Assembly (NCBI RefSeq): GCF_000585415.1
Contig: NZ_KK073876.1
Coordinates: forward strand, 1,671,810-1,735,809
Length of the DNA stretch: 64,000 nucleotides
Direction: 5' to 3'
Source: Sphingomonas jaspsi DSM 18422
GTDB lineage: Bacteria > Pseudomonadota > Alphaproteobacteria > Sphingomonadales > Sphingomonadaceae
Below, one piece after another: positions 37,227-45,688 of the stretch; the first letter of the stretch is position 1, and the number at the start of each line of letters is the position of its first letter. Under the pieces are notes generated by a model that saw only the letters and a program-made list of their open reading frames with translations, did no database searches and was not told where the DNA came from. Position numbers and translations under genes: made by a program.

Positions 37227-39857
37227 GTGACTTCCACCAGCAATCGTTTCACCAGTCGCACGGGCCGGATTCTCCTGGTCGGCACCATCTTGGGAGGCTG
37301 GGCGGCGCCCTTGCTGGCACAGGCTGCGCCTGCCCCGGCGCCGAGCGGCGGCGCGCTGCTCACGGCACCGGCGGCAAGCCGGACCATCCGTTCGATCCGC
37401 GTCGTCGGTTCCGAACGTCTCGAACCGGAAACGGTGCGTAGCTATGCCGGCCTGGTCCCGGGTCAGGAATATACCGCCGAAGTGCTCGATCAGGCGCTGA
37501 AGGACCTGTACGCGACCCAGTTGTTCGCCGACGCCCAGATCGAAGGTGCCGACACCGGCGACATCCTGATCCGCGTCAAGGAAAACCCGGTCATCAACCG
37601 CATCGTCCTTGAAGGCAACAAGCGGATCAAGAACGACAAGATCCTGCCGGAAATCAAGCTGGCACCGCGCCAGATCTTCACCCGTTCGGGTGCTCGTGCC
37701 GACGTCGATCGCATCATCGAACTGTATCGCCGCCAGGGCCGGTTCGCCGCGTCGGTCGAACCCAAGATCGTCAATCTCGACCAGAACCGCGTCGATGTCG
37801 TCTTCGAAATCTCGGAAGGCGACAAGTCCAAGGTTCGCGCGATCAATATCATCGGCAACGAGAAGTTCGGCGACGGCCGCCTGCGCAAGGAGATGTATAC
37901 CAAGCAGGCCGGCGGCATCCTCGGCTTCATCAAGTCGAACGATAGCTATGACCCGGACCGGCTTGCCGCCGACCAGCAGAAGCTGCGCGCCTTCTACCTG
38001 ACGCAGGGCTATGCCGACTTCCGCGTCGTGTCGGCGCTCGCCGAACTGACCCCGGACCGCAAGGACTTCATCATCACCTACGTGATCGAGGAAGGTCCGC
38101 GCTACAAATTCGGCACCGTCGAGGCGGAAAGCGCCATCCGCGACTTCCCGGCCGACCAGATCAAGCAACTGGTCAAGATCAAGCCGGGCAACTGGTTCAA
38201 CGCCAAGCTGGTCGAAGACACGGTCACCGGCCTCAACGAGGTGGCGGGTTCGAAGGGCTATGCGTTCGCCGAAGTCAGCCCCGACTTCCAGCGCGACGCC
38301 GAAAAGCATGAGATGAACCTGACCTTCAAGGTCGACGAAGCGCAGCGTGCCTATGTCGAGCGGATCAACATCCAGGGCAACACGGTCACCCGCGACAAGG
38401 TCATCCGCCGCGAATTCCGCCTCAACGAAGGCGACGCCTTCAACGCCTTCAAGCTGAAGCGCAGCCAGGACCGCATCCAGAGCCTGGGCTTCTTCCAGGA
38501 AAATCTGGAGATCAAGCAGGCGCAGGGTTCGGCGCCGGACCGCGTGGTGCTCAACCTCGACGTCGAGGAAAAGTCGACCGGGCAGCTGCAACTGTCGGCG
38601 GGTTACTCGAGCCTCGAACGCTTCGTGATCGCGGCCTCGATCGCCCAGAGCAACTTCATGGGCAAAGGCCAGCAGCTTCAGGCCGGCATCAACTATTCGC
38701 GCTATTCCAAGTCGGTGCAGCTCGGCTTCACCGAGCCCTATTTGTTCGACAAGCAGATCGTTCTTGGCGGGGATATCTTCCTGCAGGACTATAACAGCTT
38801 CAACTTCGTCGGCAGCACGCGCAACCGCACCTATCAGCAGCGCCGCATGGGGACGGGCGTCCGTCTCGGCTTCCCGGTGACGGAATATGTGTCGATCGGG
38901 ACACGCTACACGATTTCGCGCGACCGCATCTCGCTCGACAAGGCTCAATTCTTCACCGATCCTGACGGAACGGGCCCGCTTCCGGCCGTCTGCGATCCGC
39001 AGAAGTCCAGCACCTACCTTTGCGACGAACTGGGTACCCGTTTGACCTCGCTGCTGGGTTACACCGTCGCGTTCGACAGCACAAACGGGGTCCGCGCCAC
39101 GCGCGGCCAGCGGATCGTGTTCACGCAGGAATTCGCTGGTCTCGGCGGCGACGTCAAATATCTGCGCCAGCGCATCGATGCGACCAAATATTGGGGCTTG
39201 CCAGCGGGCTTCATCCTCTCGGCCCATGCCGAAGGCGGCTACATCCACCCGCTGCAGAAGGCGCCGGGACCGGGCCGCGACGCGATCCGCCTAAACGACC
39301 GCTTCTTTGGGGCTCAGCTGCGCGGCTTCGACATCCGCGGCATCGGGCCGCGTATCCAGCGCTTCGTCTACATCAACGATGCGGGCGAACTCGATACGTC
39401 GAACAAGAACATCGTCAGCGATACACTTGGTGGCCGCGCCTATTACATGGGCCGGCTTGAGCTCGAATTCCCGACCAGTTCGGGCCTTAAGAGCCTGGGA
39501 TTGAGGCCGTCGGCGTTCGTGGACGTCGGATCGCTGTGGAAGCTCGACAAGCCAAACCTCAACGACAGCCGCGGCATCTGCGCACCGCCGACCCCCGCTG
39601 CGGGCGAGACGGCGCAGGATCCGTACAGGCTGCAGGCGGGCGACACGGCCTGTCCGACCAACTTCACCTTCGTGCCAGGCTCCGGCTACAAGGAAGTCTT
39701 CCTCGACAGCTCGGCCAAGCCGCGCCTGTCGGTCGGTATCGGCGTCAACTGGACGTCACCCTTCGGTCCGCTTCGCATCGATATCGCCAAAGCCCTGCTG
39801 AAGCAGGACGGCGACGATACGAAGCTCTTCTCTTTCAACGTAGGAACTCAATTCTAA
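37227..39857 (+). CDS. bamA: Outer membrane protein assembly factor BamA
   Basis: An 876-residue outer-membrane protein and the core of the BAM insertase. A signal peptide (about residues 1-32, ending LLAQA) is followed by five POTRA domains (about 50-430) and a 16-strand beta-barrel ending in phenylalanine (FSFNVGTQF), as required for outer-membrane insertion. The GTG at 37227 was chosen because it directly precedes the signal peptide and follows a GGGCGGGG stretch; frame continuity upstream runs into rseP. The stop overlaps the next ATG by one base. Confidence 0.96.
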   Translation: MTSTSNRFTSRTGRILLVGTILGGWAAPLLAQAAPAPAPSGGALLTAPAASRTIRSIRVVGSERLEPETVRSYAGLVPGQEYTAEVLDQALKDLYATQLFADAQIEGADTGDILIRVKENPVINRIVLEGNKRIKNDKILPEIKLAPRQIFTRSGARADVDRIIELYRRQGRFAASVEPKIVNLDQNRVDVVFEISEGDKSKVRAINIIGNEKFGDGRLRKEMYTKQAGGILGFIKSNDSYDPDRLAADQQKLRAFYLTQGYADFRVVSALAELTPDRKDFIITYVIEEGPRYKFGTVEAESAIRDFPADQIKQLVKIKPGNWFNAKLVEDTVTGLNEVAGSKGYAFAEVSPDFQRDAEKHEMNLTFKVDEAQRAYVERINIQGNTVTRDKVIRREFRLNEGDAFNAFKLKRSQDRIQSLGFFQENLEIKQAQGSAPDRVVLNLDVEEKSTGQLQLSAGYSSLERFVIAASIAQSNFMGKGQQLQAGINYSRYSKSVQLGFTEPYLFDKQIVLGGDIFLQDYNSFNFVGSTRNRTYQQRRMGTGVRLGFPVTEYVSIGTRYTISRDRISLDKAQFFTDPDGTGPLPAVCDPQKSSTYLCDELGTRLTSLLGYTVAFDSTNGVRATRGQRIVFTQEFAGLGGDVKYLRQRIDATKYWGLPAGFILSAHAEGGYIHPLQKAPGPGRDAIRLNDRFFGAQLRGFDIRGIGPRIQRFVYINDAGELDTSNKNIVSDTLGGRAYYMGRLELEFPTSSGLKSLGLRPSAFVDVGSLWKLDKPNLNDSRGICAPPTPAAGETAQDPYRLQAGDTACPTNFTFVPGSGYKEVFLDSSAKPRLSVGIGVNWTSPFGPLRIDIAKALLKQDGDDTKLFSFNVGTQF

Positions 39858-40426
39858 TGAAAAAGCTTTTGATTGCTGCCGTGGTTGCGGCGCTGCCCCA
39901 GATGGCCGCTGCGCAGAGCGTTCCGGCCCCGGTCATCGTCGTCGTCGACGGCAACAAGGCGGGCACCGAATGCAATGCCTGCAAGGCCGCGATGACCCAG
40001 CTGCAGACCCAGGCACAGGGCGTGCAGCAGCTGCGCCAGCAGCTGGTTGCCCCGCTGCAGAGCGAAGGCCAGCAGCTTCAGGCGCAGATCACCGCGCTGA
40101 ACGGAAAACAGCCCGACGCTGCGCTGACCGCCAAGATCACCGCGTTCCAGGCGAAGCAGAACACTGCCAACCAACAGCTCGAAGCGCGCGCCGCGACCTT
40201 TGAGCGTAATCGCAACTACGCTCTGCAGCAGATCAGCGATCGCATCGGGCCGGCGATCGACGCCGTGCAGGCGCGTCGCAAGGCGAACATCGTTCTGGAA
40301 GCGAGCACGGTCGCCCGCGTATCTCCTGCGCTTGACGTCACCGCCGACGTCATCGCCGAACTCAACCGCACGCTGACCTCCGTCGCAACGGTTGCGCCGG
40401 CTGCCGCGGCGCCGCAGGGCCGGTGA
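39857..40426 (+). CDS. OmpH/Skp family periplasmic chaperone with CxxC motif
   Basis: A 189-residue protein with a clear signal peptide ([19 protein letters not shown]) and a long coiled-coil rich in Gln, Leu and Ala at about residues 45-150, the layout of Skp, which carries unfolded outer-membrane proteins through the periplasm to BamA. Two cysteines spaced CNAC (Cys39 and Cys42) sit just before the coiled coil, which E. coli Skp lacks. It starts within the bamA stop codon and overlaps the fabZ GTG by four bases. Confidence 0.88.
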   Translation: MKKLLIAAVVAALPQMAAAQSVPAPVIVVVDGNKAGTECNACKAAMTQLQTQAQGVQQLRQQLVAPLQSEGQQLQAQITALNGKQPDAALTAKITAFQAKQNTANQQLEARAATFERNRNYALQQISDRIGPAIDAVQARRKANIVLEASTVARVSPALDVTADVIAELNRTLTSVATVAPAAAAPQGR

Positions 40427-40899
40427 ACGAACTAGGTGATACGGCCGCCATCGGCCCGCTGGATGTCCGGCGGGTGATGGCGGCATTGCCGCACCGTTAC
40501 CCGTTGCTGCTGGTCGACCGGGTCGAACGCATCGTTCCCGACCAATCGATCACCGCCATCAAGGCGGTAAGCATGAACGAGCAATTCTTCCAGGGGCATT
40601 TCCCCGGTCGGCCGATCATGCCTGGCGTTCTCATCGTCGAGGCACTGGCCCAAGCGGCCGGCGTGCTGGCGGTCGAAAGCCTCGGGCTCGCGAACAGCGG
40701 CAAGCTGGTTTATTTTATGGCCATCGAAGGCGCGAAGTTCCGTACGCCGGTCGAGCCGGGTTGCCTGCTCCAGCTGGACGTCGAATTCATTCAGAAGCGG
40801 GCCAGCGTCTGCAAGTTTGCCGGCAAGGCGTCGGTTAATGGAAAGCTGGCAGCCGAAGCGCAATTCACGGCGATGATTGCCGATCCGCCTTCGGACTGA
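40423..40899 (+). CDS. fabZ: 3-hydroxyacyl-[ACP] dehydratase FabZ
   Basis: A 158-residue hot-dog-fold dehydratase of fatty acid synthesis. The active-site motif [14 protein letters not shown] contains His59, and the catalytic Glu73 lies in VEALAQAAG. The start is GTG, overlapping the stop of the Skp gene. In most Gram-negatives lpxD lies before fabZ and lpxA-lpxB after it. Here neither is present, and the next genes are a convergent ABC transporter whose last 35 bases overlap fabZ. Confidence 0.96.
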   Translation: MNELGDTAAIGPLDVRRVMAALPHRYPLLLVDRVERIVPDQSITAIKAVSMNEQFFQGHFPGRPIMPGVLIVEALAQAAGVLAVESLGLANSGKLVYFMAIEGAKFRTPVEPGCLLQLDVEFIQKRASVCKFAGKASVNGKLAAEAQFTAMIADPPSD

Positions 40900-41590
40900 T
40901 CGCCCAGCCAGGTCCGGCTCGGCGGACGAGGAAAATGTCTTCGAAGCGCTCGCTGCCCATCAGGGTAGCGGGCGCTTCGTCCATTTCGACCCGGCCGTTC
41001 GCGAGTACCAGGGCCCGGTCGAACAACGGCAGGTGCGACAGGTCATGCAGCGAGGCGAAGACGATCGCACCGCGCGCTGCCTCGTCCCGCATCAGTTTGA
41101 GCACGCGCAGCACCCAATAGGGGTCAAGGTTCGACAGCGGCTCGTCCAGCAAATGCACGTCAGGCCGGGCGGCCAGGCATCGAGCGAACAAGACTCGGGT
41201 TCGTTCGCCCGTCGACAGGTCGCTAATCGGGCGATCGGCCAGTGTCGTGAGAGAAAGGAGATCGAGCACCTCGTCGATCTCGGAACCGGAAGCGCGGGAG
41301 CTGCCGAGCCCGACGACATCGCGCACCGGGATAGGCCAGGCGATATCGCGCGACGCGGGCAAGAAAGTGAGCAATGCCTGACGGCGGGCGGGTGAAACCG
41401 CCGACAGGTCTTCGCCCCCGACGGAAACCGTGCCGCTTGCCGCCTCGATCCCCGCGATCGCCCGTAGCAAGCTGGTTTTCCCGCCGCCGTTCGGGCCGAT
41501 TATGGCAATCATCTGACCGCCCGCCGCATCGAGATCGAGCCTCTGCAAACGCCCAAGGATGGCAATATTGAGCGCGCGAAGTGACGTCAT
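40865..41590 (-). CDS. btuD: ABC transporter ATPase, vitamin B12 (BtuD-like) system
   Basis: A 241-residue ABC ATPase of the iron-siderophore/B12 import class. Walker A is GPNGGGKTS (about residues 33-41), the signature is [15 protein letters not shown] and Walker B is DVHLLDEP. It overlaps the permease gene by four bases. Alone it would be ambiguous between haem, siderophore and B12 import; the cobalamin riboswitch at the head of the operon makes B12 the likely substrate. Confidence 0.88.
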   Translation of the reverse strand: MTSLRALNIAILGRLQRLDLDAAGGQMIAIIGPNGGGKTSLLRAIAGIEAASGTVSVGGEDLSAVSPARRQALLTFLPASRDIAWPIPVRDVVGLGSSRASGSEIDEVLDLLSLTTLADRPISDLSTGERTRVLFARCLAARPDVHLLDEPLSNLDPYWVLRVLKLMRDEAARGAIVFASLHDLSHLPLFDRALVLANGRVEMDEAPATLMGSERFEDIFLVRRAGPGWAISPKADRQSSP

Positions 41591-42543
41591 GCCGTCAGTC
41601 TCCGTCGCATGCCGACAACCAGCCAGACGAACAACGGCGTCCCGAAAAGCGCGGTGAGGACGCCGACCGGGATCGGCCGGTCGAGCGGGATCATGCGCGT
41701 GGCCAGATCGGCCGCGGTCATCAGCGCCCCGCCGATGATCGCAGCCGGAAGCAGCGCCTGACCCGGATGTCCCCTGGTCAGTCGACGCGCGAGATAGGGA
41801 GCGACCAGGCCGACGAAACCGATGGCGCCGACGGTCGACACGCAGGCGCCGACTGCGATGGCCGTCAGTACGACAACCTCACGGGTCAGCCGAAGCGGTT
41901 TGATGCCCGAAGCAGCGGAGATGTCTTCGCCAAGAGCCATAATGTCCAGCGCGCCAATCCGACGGACCAGCAGGGTGATGGCAATGGCGGAAGGGATGAG
42001 CGCCGCAGCAGCCTGCGACAGGCTGCGGTCGGCGAAGTTGCCCATCAGCCAGTCGAACGCGTCGTAAAAGGCGAAGGGTGACGGTGCGAGGGCGAGGGCA
42101 AGGCTGGTCGCGGCGCCCGCGGCCATCGATATGGACAGCCCGGCAAGGAGTAAGGTCGCACTGTCGCTTCGCGCCCCGGCGAGGACAAAGAGCAAAACCA
42201 GCGCCAGCAGCGCGCCGCCCGACGCGAACAGCGCCACCGCAACCGGGCTGGCGGCGCCGAGGAAATAGCTGCCCACGACTGCGCCCAGCGCTGCGCCGCT
42301 AGAAGCGCCACTGATGTCGGGCGAGGCGAGCGGGTTTGCGAACACGGCCTGCAAGGCGGCGCCGCTGGTTCCAAGGACGAGACCATAGCCGATCGCCAGC
42401 ATCGTGCGTGGAAGCCGGAGCTGGAGCAGCAAGGTCTGGGCCAATTCCGGGTCAACACGATGGGCAGAGAGCAGCGCGTCGATGGGGAGCAGGAGATGCC
42501 CCACACCGATAAGAATGAGAAGAGCGATCAGAAGGTATCTCAC
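41587..42543 (-). CDS. btuC: ABC transporter permease, vitamin B12 (BtuC-like) system
   Basis: A 318-residue FecCD-family inner-membrane permease. The family segment RLPRTMLAIGYGLVLGTSGAALQ near residues 48-70 (here split as RLPRTMLAIGYG and LGTSGAALQ) and NPLASPDISGASSGAALG are intact, and about nine to ten membrane helices can be traced. It overlaps both neighbours by four bases. Specificity for cobalamin is inferred from the riboswitch-controlled operon. Confidence 0.9.
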   Translation of the reverse strand: MRYLLIALLILIGVGHLLLPIDALLSAHRVDPELAQTLLLQLRLPRTMLAIGYGLVLGTSGAALQAVFANPLASPDISGASSGAALGAVVGSYFLGAASPVAVALFASGGALLALVLLFVLAGARSDSATLLLAGLSISMAAGAATSLALALAPSPFAFYDAFDWLMGNFADRSLSQAAAALIPSAIAITLLVRRIGALDIMALGEDISAASGIKPLRLTREVVVLTAIAVGACVSTVGAIGFVGLVAPYLARRLTRGHPGQALLPAAIIGGALMTAADLATRMIPLDRPIPVGVLTALFGTPLFVWLVVGMRRRLTA

Positions 42544-43289
42544 AGAAGTCCCCGTAATCGCTCTATTTCATAAGGCATCAGCGGGCCGGCGCAGGTCCAA
42601 GGCCGACCGTCCGTTTCAATGATCCTGCTGTTGGCTTCACGGACCCAGGGCTGGTCGAGCCACCGTCTGCCCTGCGACATCTGCCGCGCGCGATAGTTGG
42701 ACTTCAACAGGATCGGCGGAGCGTCCGTCATCAGCCATTCGGCGCTAACCTTGCCGCCGGGCAGCGCCATTTGGCGCAAGCCCGCCAGGGTCATCCAACT
42801 TGCAGCAAGCGAGGTCGCGGAAACGGTGGTGCCGCCTTGGCCAACAAAGGCTGCGGGCCTCGGGGCAGGTTTCGATGCCTGGAGCTGGCGGACCCTCCAT
42901 TTCCAGCGGGGCACGGCAGCCTGCTGTCCACTTAGTCGGGCGACGATTTCCAAATTCGACACCACATCATCGATGCTTTGCGGAAAGTGCAGATCCACTG
43001 TCTGGATGCCAAGCCGCTTCGCCAATTCGCGCGTCGAACGCCCACCGCCGCCCATCGTCAGAAGAATGGTCGGACGCTGGGCGATGATGTCTTCCAGCGT
43101 GCCATTGTTCACCGGAATGCCCCGGGCGACACGCCATAGCGGGGAGTCGTCACGGTCGGCGGCCAGTCGGCTGACACTGGCGATCTGCGTCCGACTGGCG
43201 GCGAGCAGCAGATATTCGTCTGTGCACAGGTTCAGCGACGCGATGCGTACCGCCCCGCTAGCGGCCAAGAGCGACGCGGAAACCGGCAT
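42540..43289 (-). CDS. btuF: Periplasmic binding protein of the B12 ABC transporter (BtuF-like)
   Basis: A 249-residue protein of the class III (TroA/BtuF) binding-protein fold, beginning VRIASLNLCTDEYLL as in BtuF proteins. The ATG at 43289 was chosen because GGGAGGAG lies five bases upstream, inside the receptor gene. That start gives only a short hydrophobic leader (MPVSASLLAASGA) without a basic n-region; a TTG at 43322 would give a longer, slightly better signal peptide but no obvious Shine-Dalgarno. It overlaps the end of the receptor gene by 32 bases. Confidence 0.82.
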   Translation of the reverse strand: MPVSASLLAASGAVRIASLNLCTDEYLLLAASRTQIASVSRLAADRDDSPLWRVARGIPVNNGTLEDIIAQRPTILLTMGGGGRSTRELAKRLGIQTVDLHFPQSIDDVVSNLEIVARLSGQQAAVPRWKWRVRQLQASKPAPRPAAFVGQGGTTVSATSLAASWMTLAGLRQMALPGGKVSAEWLMTDAPPILLKSNYRARQMSQGRRWLDQPWVREANSRIIETDGRPWTCAGPLMPYEIERLRGLL

Positions 43290-45096
43290 GAACGCTCCTC
43301 CCTTCGCTGCGATAGCCCACAACGTCCTGATGCCCGCTGTCGAAGGCGTTTGCGATCCTCAAGGTCACCTCGACCGGCCCGCCAACGCGATAGGCTGCCT
43401 GACCGCCCGCGAGCCAATAGGATCGAAGGTTGACCCGGTCAGCGGGAAAAACGTCGAAGTTCGTGTCGATATGCGCGCCGGTATAGCTGAGTGCGGCACC
43501 GTAGCTCAGTCGGCCGGAAACCCCATCGACCGCGATGCTGCCGCTGTGGCGTGGACGGCGTTGTTCCTTCAGCCGAAGCCCGGTTGCGAGCTGCGGCTCG
43601 CTGGCATCCAGCCACGCATAGGTGAGTGTGACACGGATAGCGTCGTTTGGCCGGTACGCCGCTTCCGCCTCGATCCCTTGTCGCTTGCTGGTGCCGCGGG
43701 CGTTGGCAGTCGACGAAAGGAAGGTGTCGGGATCGAAGGTGTCAACGATTTCGTCCTTCAGCCGCTGCCGATAATAGGTCACGGCCGCGCCGAACGAATG
43801 GCCGGAATAGCGCAGCGACCATTCGCCGCCGACGCTCGATTCGGGCTTCAGCCCGGGGTTGCCGACGAAACTGCCTGGGAAAAAGCCGTAGAGGTCGAAA
43901 AAGCTGGGCTGGGCGATGCCTTCCCCATAGCTGGCGGCCGCAGAAAAGCCGCCACCAAGTTTCGCCATGATGCCGGCCCGAATGCTGGTCGCATCCTTGA
44001 ACCGGTCGAACATATCGTGCCGTACGGTGAGGTCGGTCGTGACGGGACCGAGATCGCGCATCTTCCATGCGAGCGTGACGGAACGGTGCGTGCGCGTGCG
44101 GTCCTGATCGGTAAAGCCTCCGTAGGCGACGTCACGTGCCCGGAACGCCTCGCGCTCGGCATCGATCGCCGCGACGAAACTGTGCCGGCCTGTCGTCAGG
44201 CCTCCTTCCAGCGCGGCCGTTCGCCGGGTTGCCGACGTGCGGTTGATGGGGTCGTCGGCCAGGAAGTTTCGGTTGGAAGACCCCAACAGGCTGCCGGACA
44301 GGATTAGATATTGCTTCGACCGGTCGCCCACCTCTGCAAACAGGCGGCCCGCGGCAAGGCGATTTCGGCTTTCATCGAGTGTGTCGGCGCGAAGGAAAGT
44401 GGCCGGGTCATAACCGTCGAACTGGCTTTGTTCCCAAAGGGCGAAGCCCGAAGCGCCGACAACCACTTCATCGGCCAGCTTCAGGCGGCCGGATCCACGC
44501 AGCGCGACATTGCGGTATCCGTCGCGATCGCCCGTTCCATCGAAACTGTCGACGCCGTCGCTGCGCTGGCCCGCGGCGGCCAGCGACAGGCCTTGCTCCG
44601 TATTTCCGTTCGAACCGCCGATTGCGCCGCGCAGCGTGTCGAAGCTGCCATATTCAGCAGTCATACGCGCCTTGGCGCCGCCGGGCTTCGTTCCATCGAC
44701 GGCAACGACACCGCCGATCGCTTCCGAGCCCCACAGCGCCGATTGTGGGCCGCGGACCACCTCGATCCGACTTGCGATGTCGGCGTTGAGCAATTCGAAC
44801 CGCGGTTCGTTGCCAGCGGCCGGGTCGTTTGCCCGGATGCCATCGATAAACAACAGCGTGTGGTTCGCCTCGGCGCCGCGGATTCGAACTTGGGTGAGCG
44901 AGCCGGCGGGTCCGCTGGTCGATACCGCCGCCGAGGGCACCAGGCGCAGCAGATCGGGGATCAGCGGTGCGCCGATGCGGATGATGCGGTCCTGGTCGAT
45001 GACCGTAACGGTAGCAGGCGTATCGCCGATGGCGTCGGCCGTACGGCTGGCCGTAACGACGATCGCCGGCTGGTCGGCGGGTGGCATGTCCATCAT
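43258..45096 (-). CDS. btuB: TonB-dependent vitamin B12 receptor (BtuB-like)
   Basis: A 612-residue TonB-dependent receptor. The TonB-box-like AIVVTASR is followed by the plug domain (about residues 20-140, with QVRIRGAEANHTLLFIDGI and RIEVVRGPQSALWGSEAIGG split over two segments) and a beta-barrel. It heads a reverse-strand operon with btuF, btuC and btuD, downstream of a cobalamin riboswitch. The start at 45096 is set by AAGGA eight bases upstream, itself masked by a hairpin. With this start the TonB box comes about 10 residues from Met1 and no signal peptide is present; a longer frame to 45174 does not supply one either. That is unusual for an outer-membrane protein. Confidence 0.88.
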   Translation of the reverse strand: MMDMPPADQPAIVVTASRTADAIGDTPATVTVIDQDRIIRIGAPLIPDLLRLVPSAAVSTSGPAGSLTQVRIRGAEANHTLLFIDGIRANDPAAGNEPRFELLNADIASRIEVVRGPQSALWGSEAIGGVVAVDGTKPGGAKARMTAEYGSFDTLRGAIGGSNGNTEQGLSLAAAGQRSDGVDSFDGTGDRDGYRNVALRGSGRLKLADEVVVGASGFALWEQSQFDGYDPATFLRADTLDESRNRLAAGRLFAEVGDRSKQYLILSGSLLGSSNRNFLADDPINRTSATRRTAALEGGLTTGRHSFVAAIDAEREAFRARDVAYGGFTDQDRTRTHRSVTLAWKMRDLGPVTTDLTVRHDMFDRFKDATSIRAGIMAKLGGGFSAAASYGEGIAQPSFFDLYGFFPGSFVGNPGLKPESSVGGEWSLRYSGHSFGAAVTYYRQRLKDEIVDTFDPDTFLSSTANARGTSKRQGIEAEAAYRPNDAIRVTLTYAWLDASEPQLATGLRLKEQRRPRHSGSIAVDGVSGRLSYGAALSYTGAHIDTNFDVFPADRVNLRSYWLAGGQAAYRVGGPVEVTLRIANAFDSGHQDVVGYRSEGRSVHAGFRVALGR

Positions 45097-45105
45097 TAAT
45101 CTATT

Positions 45106-45142
45106 CCTTCCCGTTCCATGACATGTCGTCACGGAGGGAAGG
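45106..45142 (-). promoter_or_regulatory. Hairpin masking the btuB ribosome-binding site (riboswitch expression platform)
   Basis: On the minus strand CCTTCCC (45142-45136) pairs with GGGAAGG (45112-45106), which contains the Shine-Dalgarno. An inner helix CCGTGAC (45134-45128) with GTCATGG (45122-45116) closes a five-base loop. In this fold the ribosome-binding site is blocked, which would be the OFF state when cobalamin is bound. Confidence 0.65.
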
Positions 45143-45204
45143 CGAGCGGCAACCATGCCGCGCGGACCGCCCACGCTCCACGGCTGGACCCGGCCGGGAA
45201 ACGG

Positions 45205-45340
45205 ACGACGACCTATGGCGGGTATCTGACTTCCCCTCGCAAGGTCGCGAAGGTCACAGTTGCGGGCACAGTGCCGGATGTTCGCCGGCTTCCCCCTTAA
45301 CCGGCCGCATTACACGGCCGGACCCCAGGTCATGGACCGC
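45205..45340 (-). promoter_or_regulatory. Cobalamin (B12) riboswitch
   Basis: On the minus strand the conserved core is readable: GGGGGAAGCCGG, then ATCCGGCACTGT (the B12 box), CCCGCAACTGTGACC, and GGAAGTCAGATACC near the 3' side, with an apparent P1 helix GACCT/AGGTC (45331-45327 with 45214-45210). These match the cobalamin riboswitch consensus. It lies in the btuB leader, about 110 bases before the start, and should shut down the B12 uptake operon when B12 is plentiful. Boundaries are approximate; the 5' peripheral helices may extend to about 45370. Confidence 0.93.
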
Positions 45341-45407
45341 AAGTGCCGCTGGGCAGGGTGCCTTGTCAAGCGGATCGCCTTGGGGTAGGGGCGCGCTTCA
45401 CCTTGCA

Positions 45408-45425
45408 GGCTGGTCGGAACCAGCC
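45408..45425 (+). promoter_or_regulatory. Hairpin in the rpmE leader
   Basis: GGCTGGT (45408-45414) pairs perfectly with ACCAGCC (45419-45425) around a four-base loop CGGA. It lies 20 bases before the rpmE ATG and just before its AAAGGA Shine-Dalgarno. In other bacteria L31 represses its own message through leader hairpins, so this may be an autoregulatory site; that is inference. Confidence 0.5.
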
Positions 45426-45445
45426 ACCTTAAAGGAACAAATATC

Positions 45446-45673
45446 ATGAAGACCGATACCCATCCGGACTACCACTTCATCACCGTCCAGATGACTGACG
45501 GCACGACCTACCAGACCCGCTCGACCTGGGGCAAGGAAGGCGACACGCTGCAGCTCGAAATCGACCCGACTGCGCACCCGGCCTGGACCGGCGGCACTCG
45601 TCAGCTTCAGGAAGGCGGCCAGGTCGCGCGCTTCAACAAGCGCTTCGGCGGCCTCTCGCTCACCAAGAAATAA
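45446..45673 (+). CDS. rpmE: 50S ribosomal protein L31
   Basis: A 75-residue ribosomal protein L31 with [14 protein letters not shown] at the start and [15 protein letters not shown] and RFNKRFGGL in order. There are no cysteines, so this is the zinc-free form. AAAGGA lies about nine bases before the ATG. It is divergent from the B12 uptake operon, with the riboswitch and a small leader hairpin in between. Confidence 0.96.
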   Translation: MKTDTHPDYHFITVQMTDGTTYQTRSTWGKEGDTLQLEIDPTAHPAWTGGTRQLQEGGQVARFNKRFGGLSLTKK

Positions 45674-45688
45674 GCAGCCATCTCTTCG

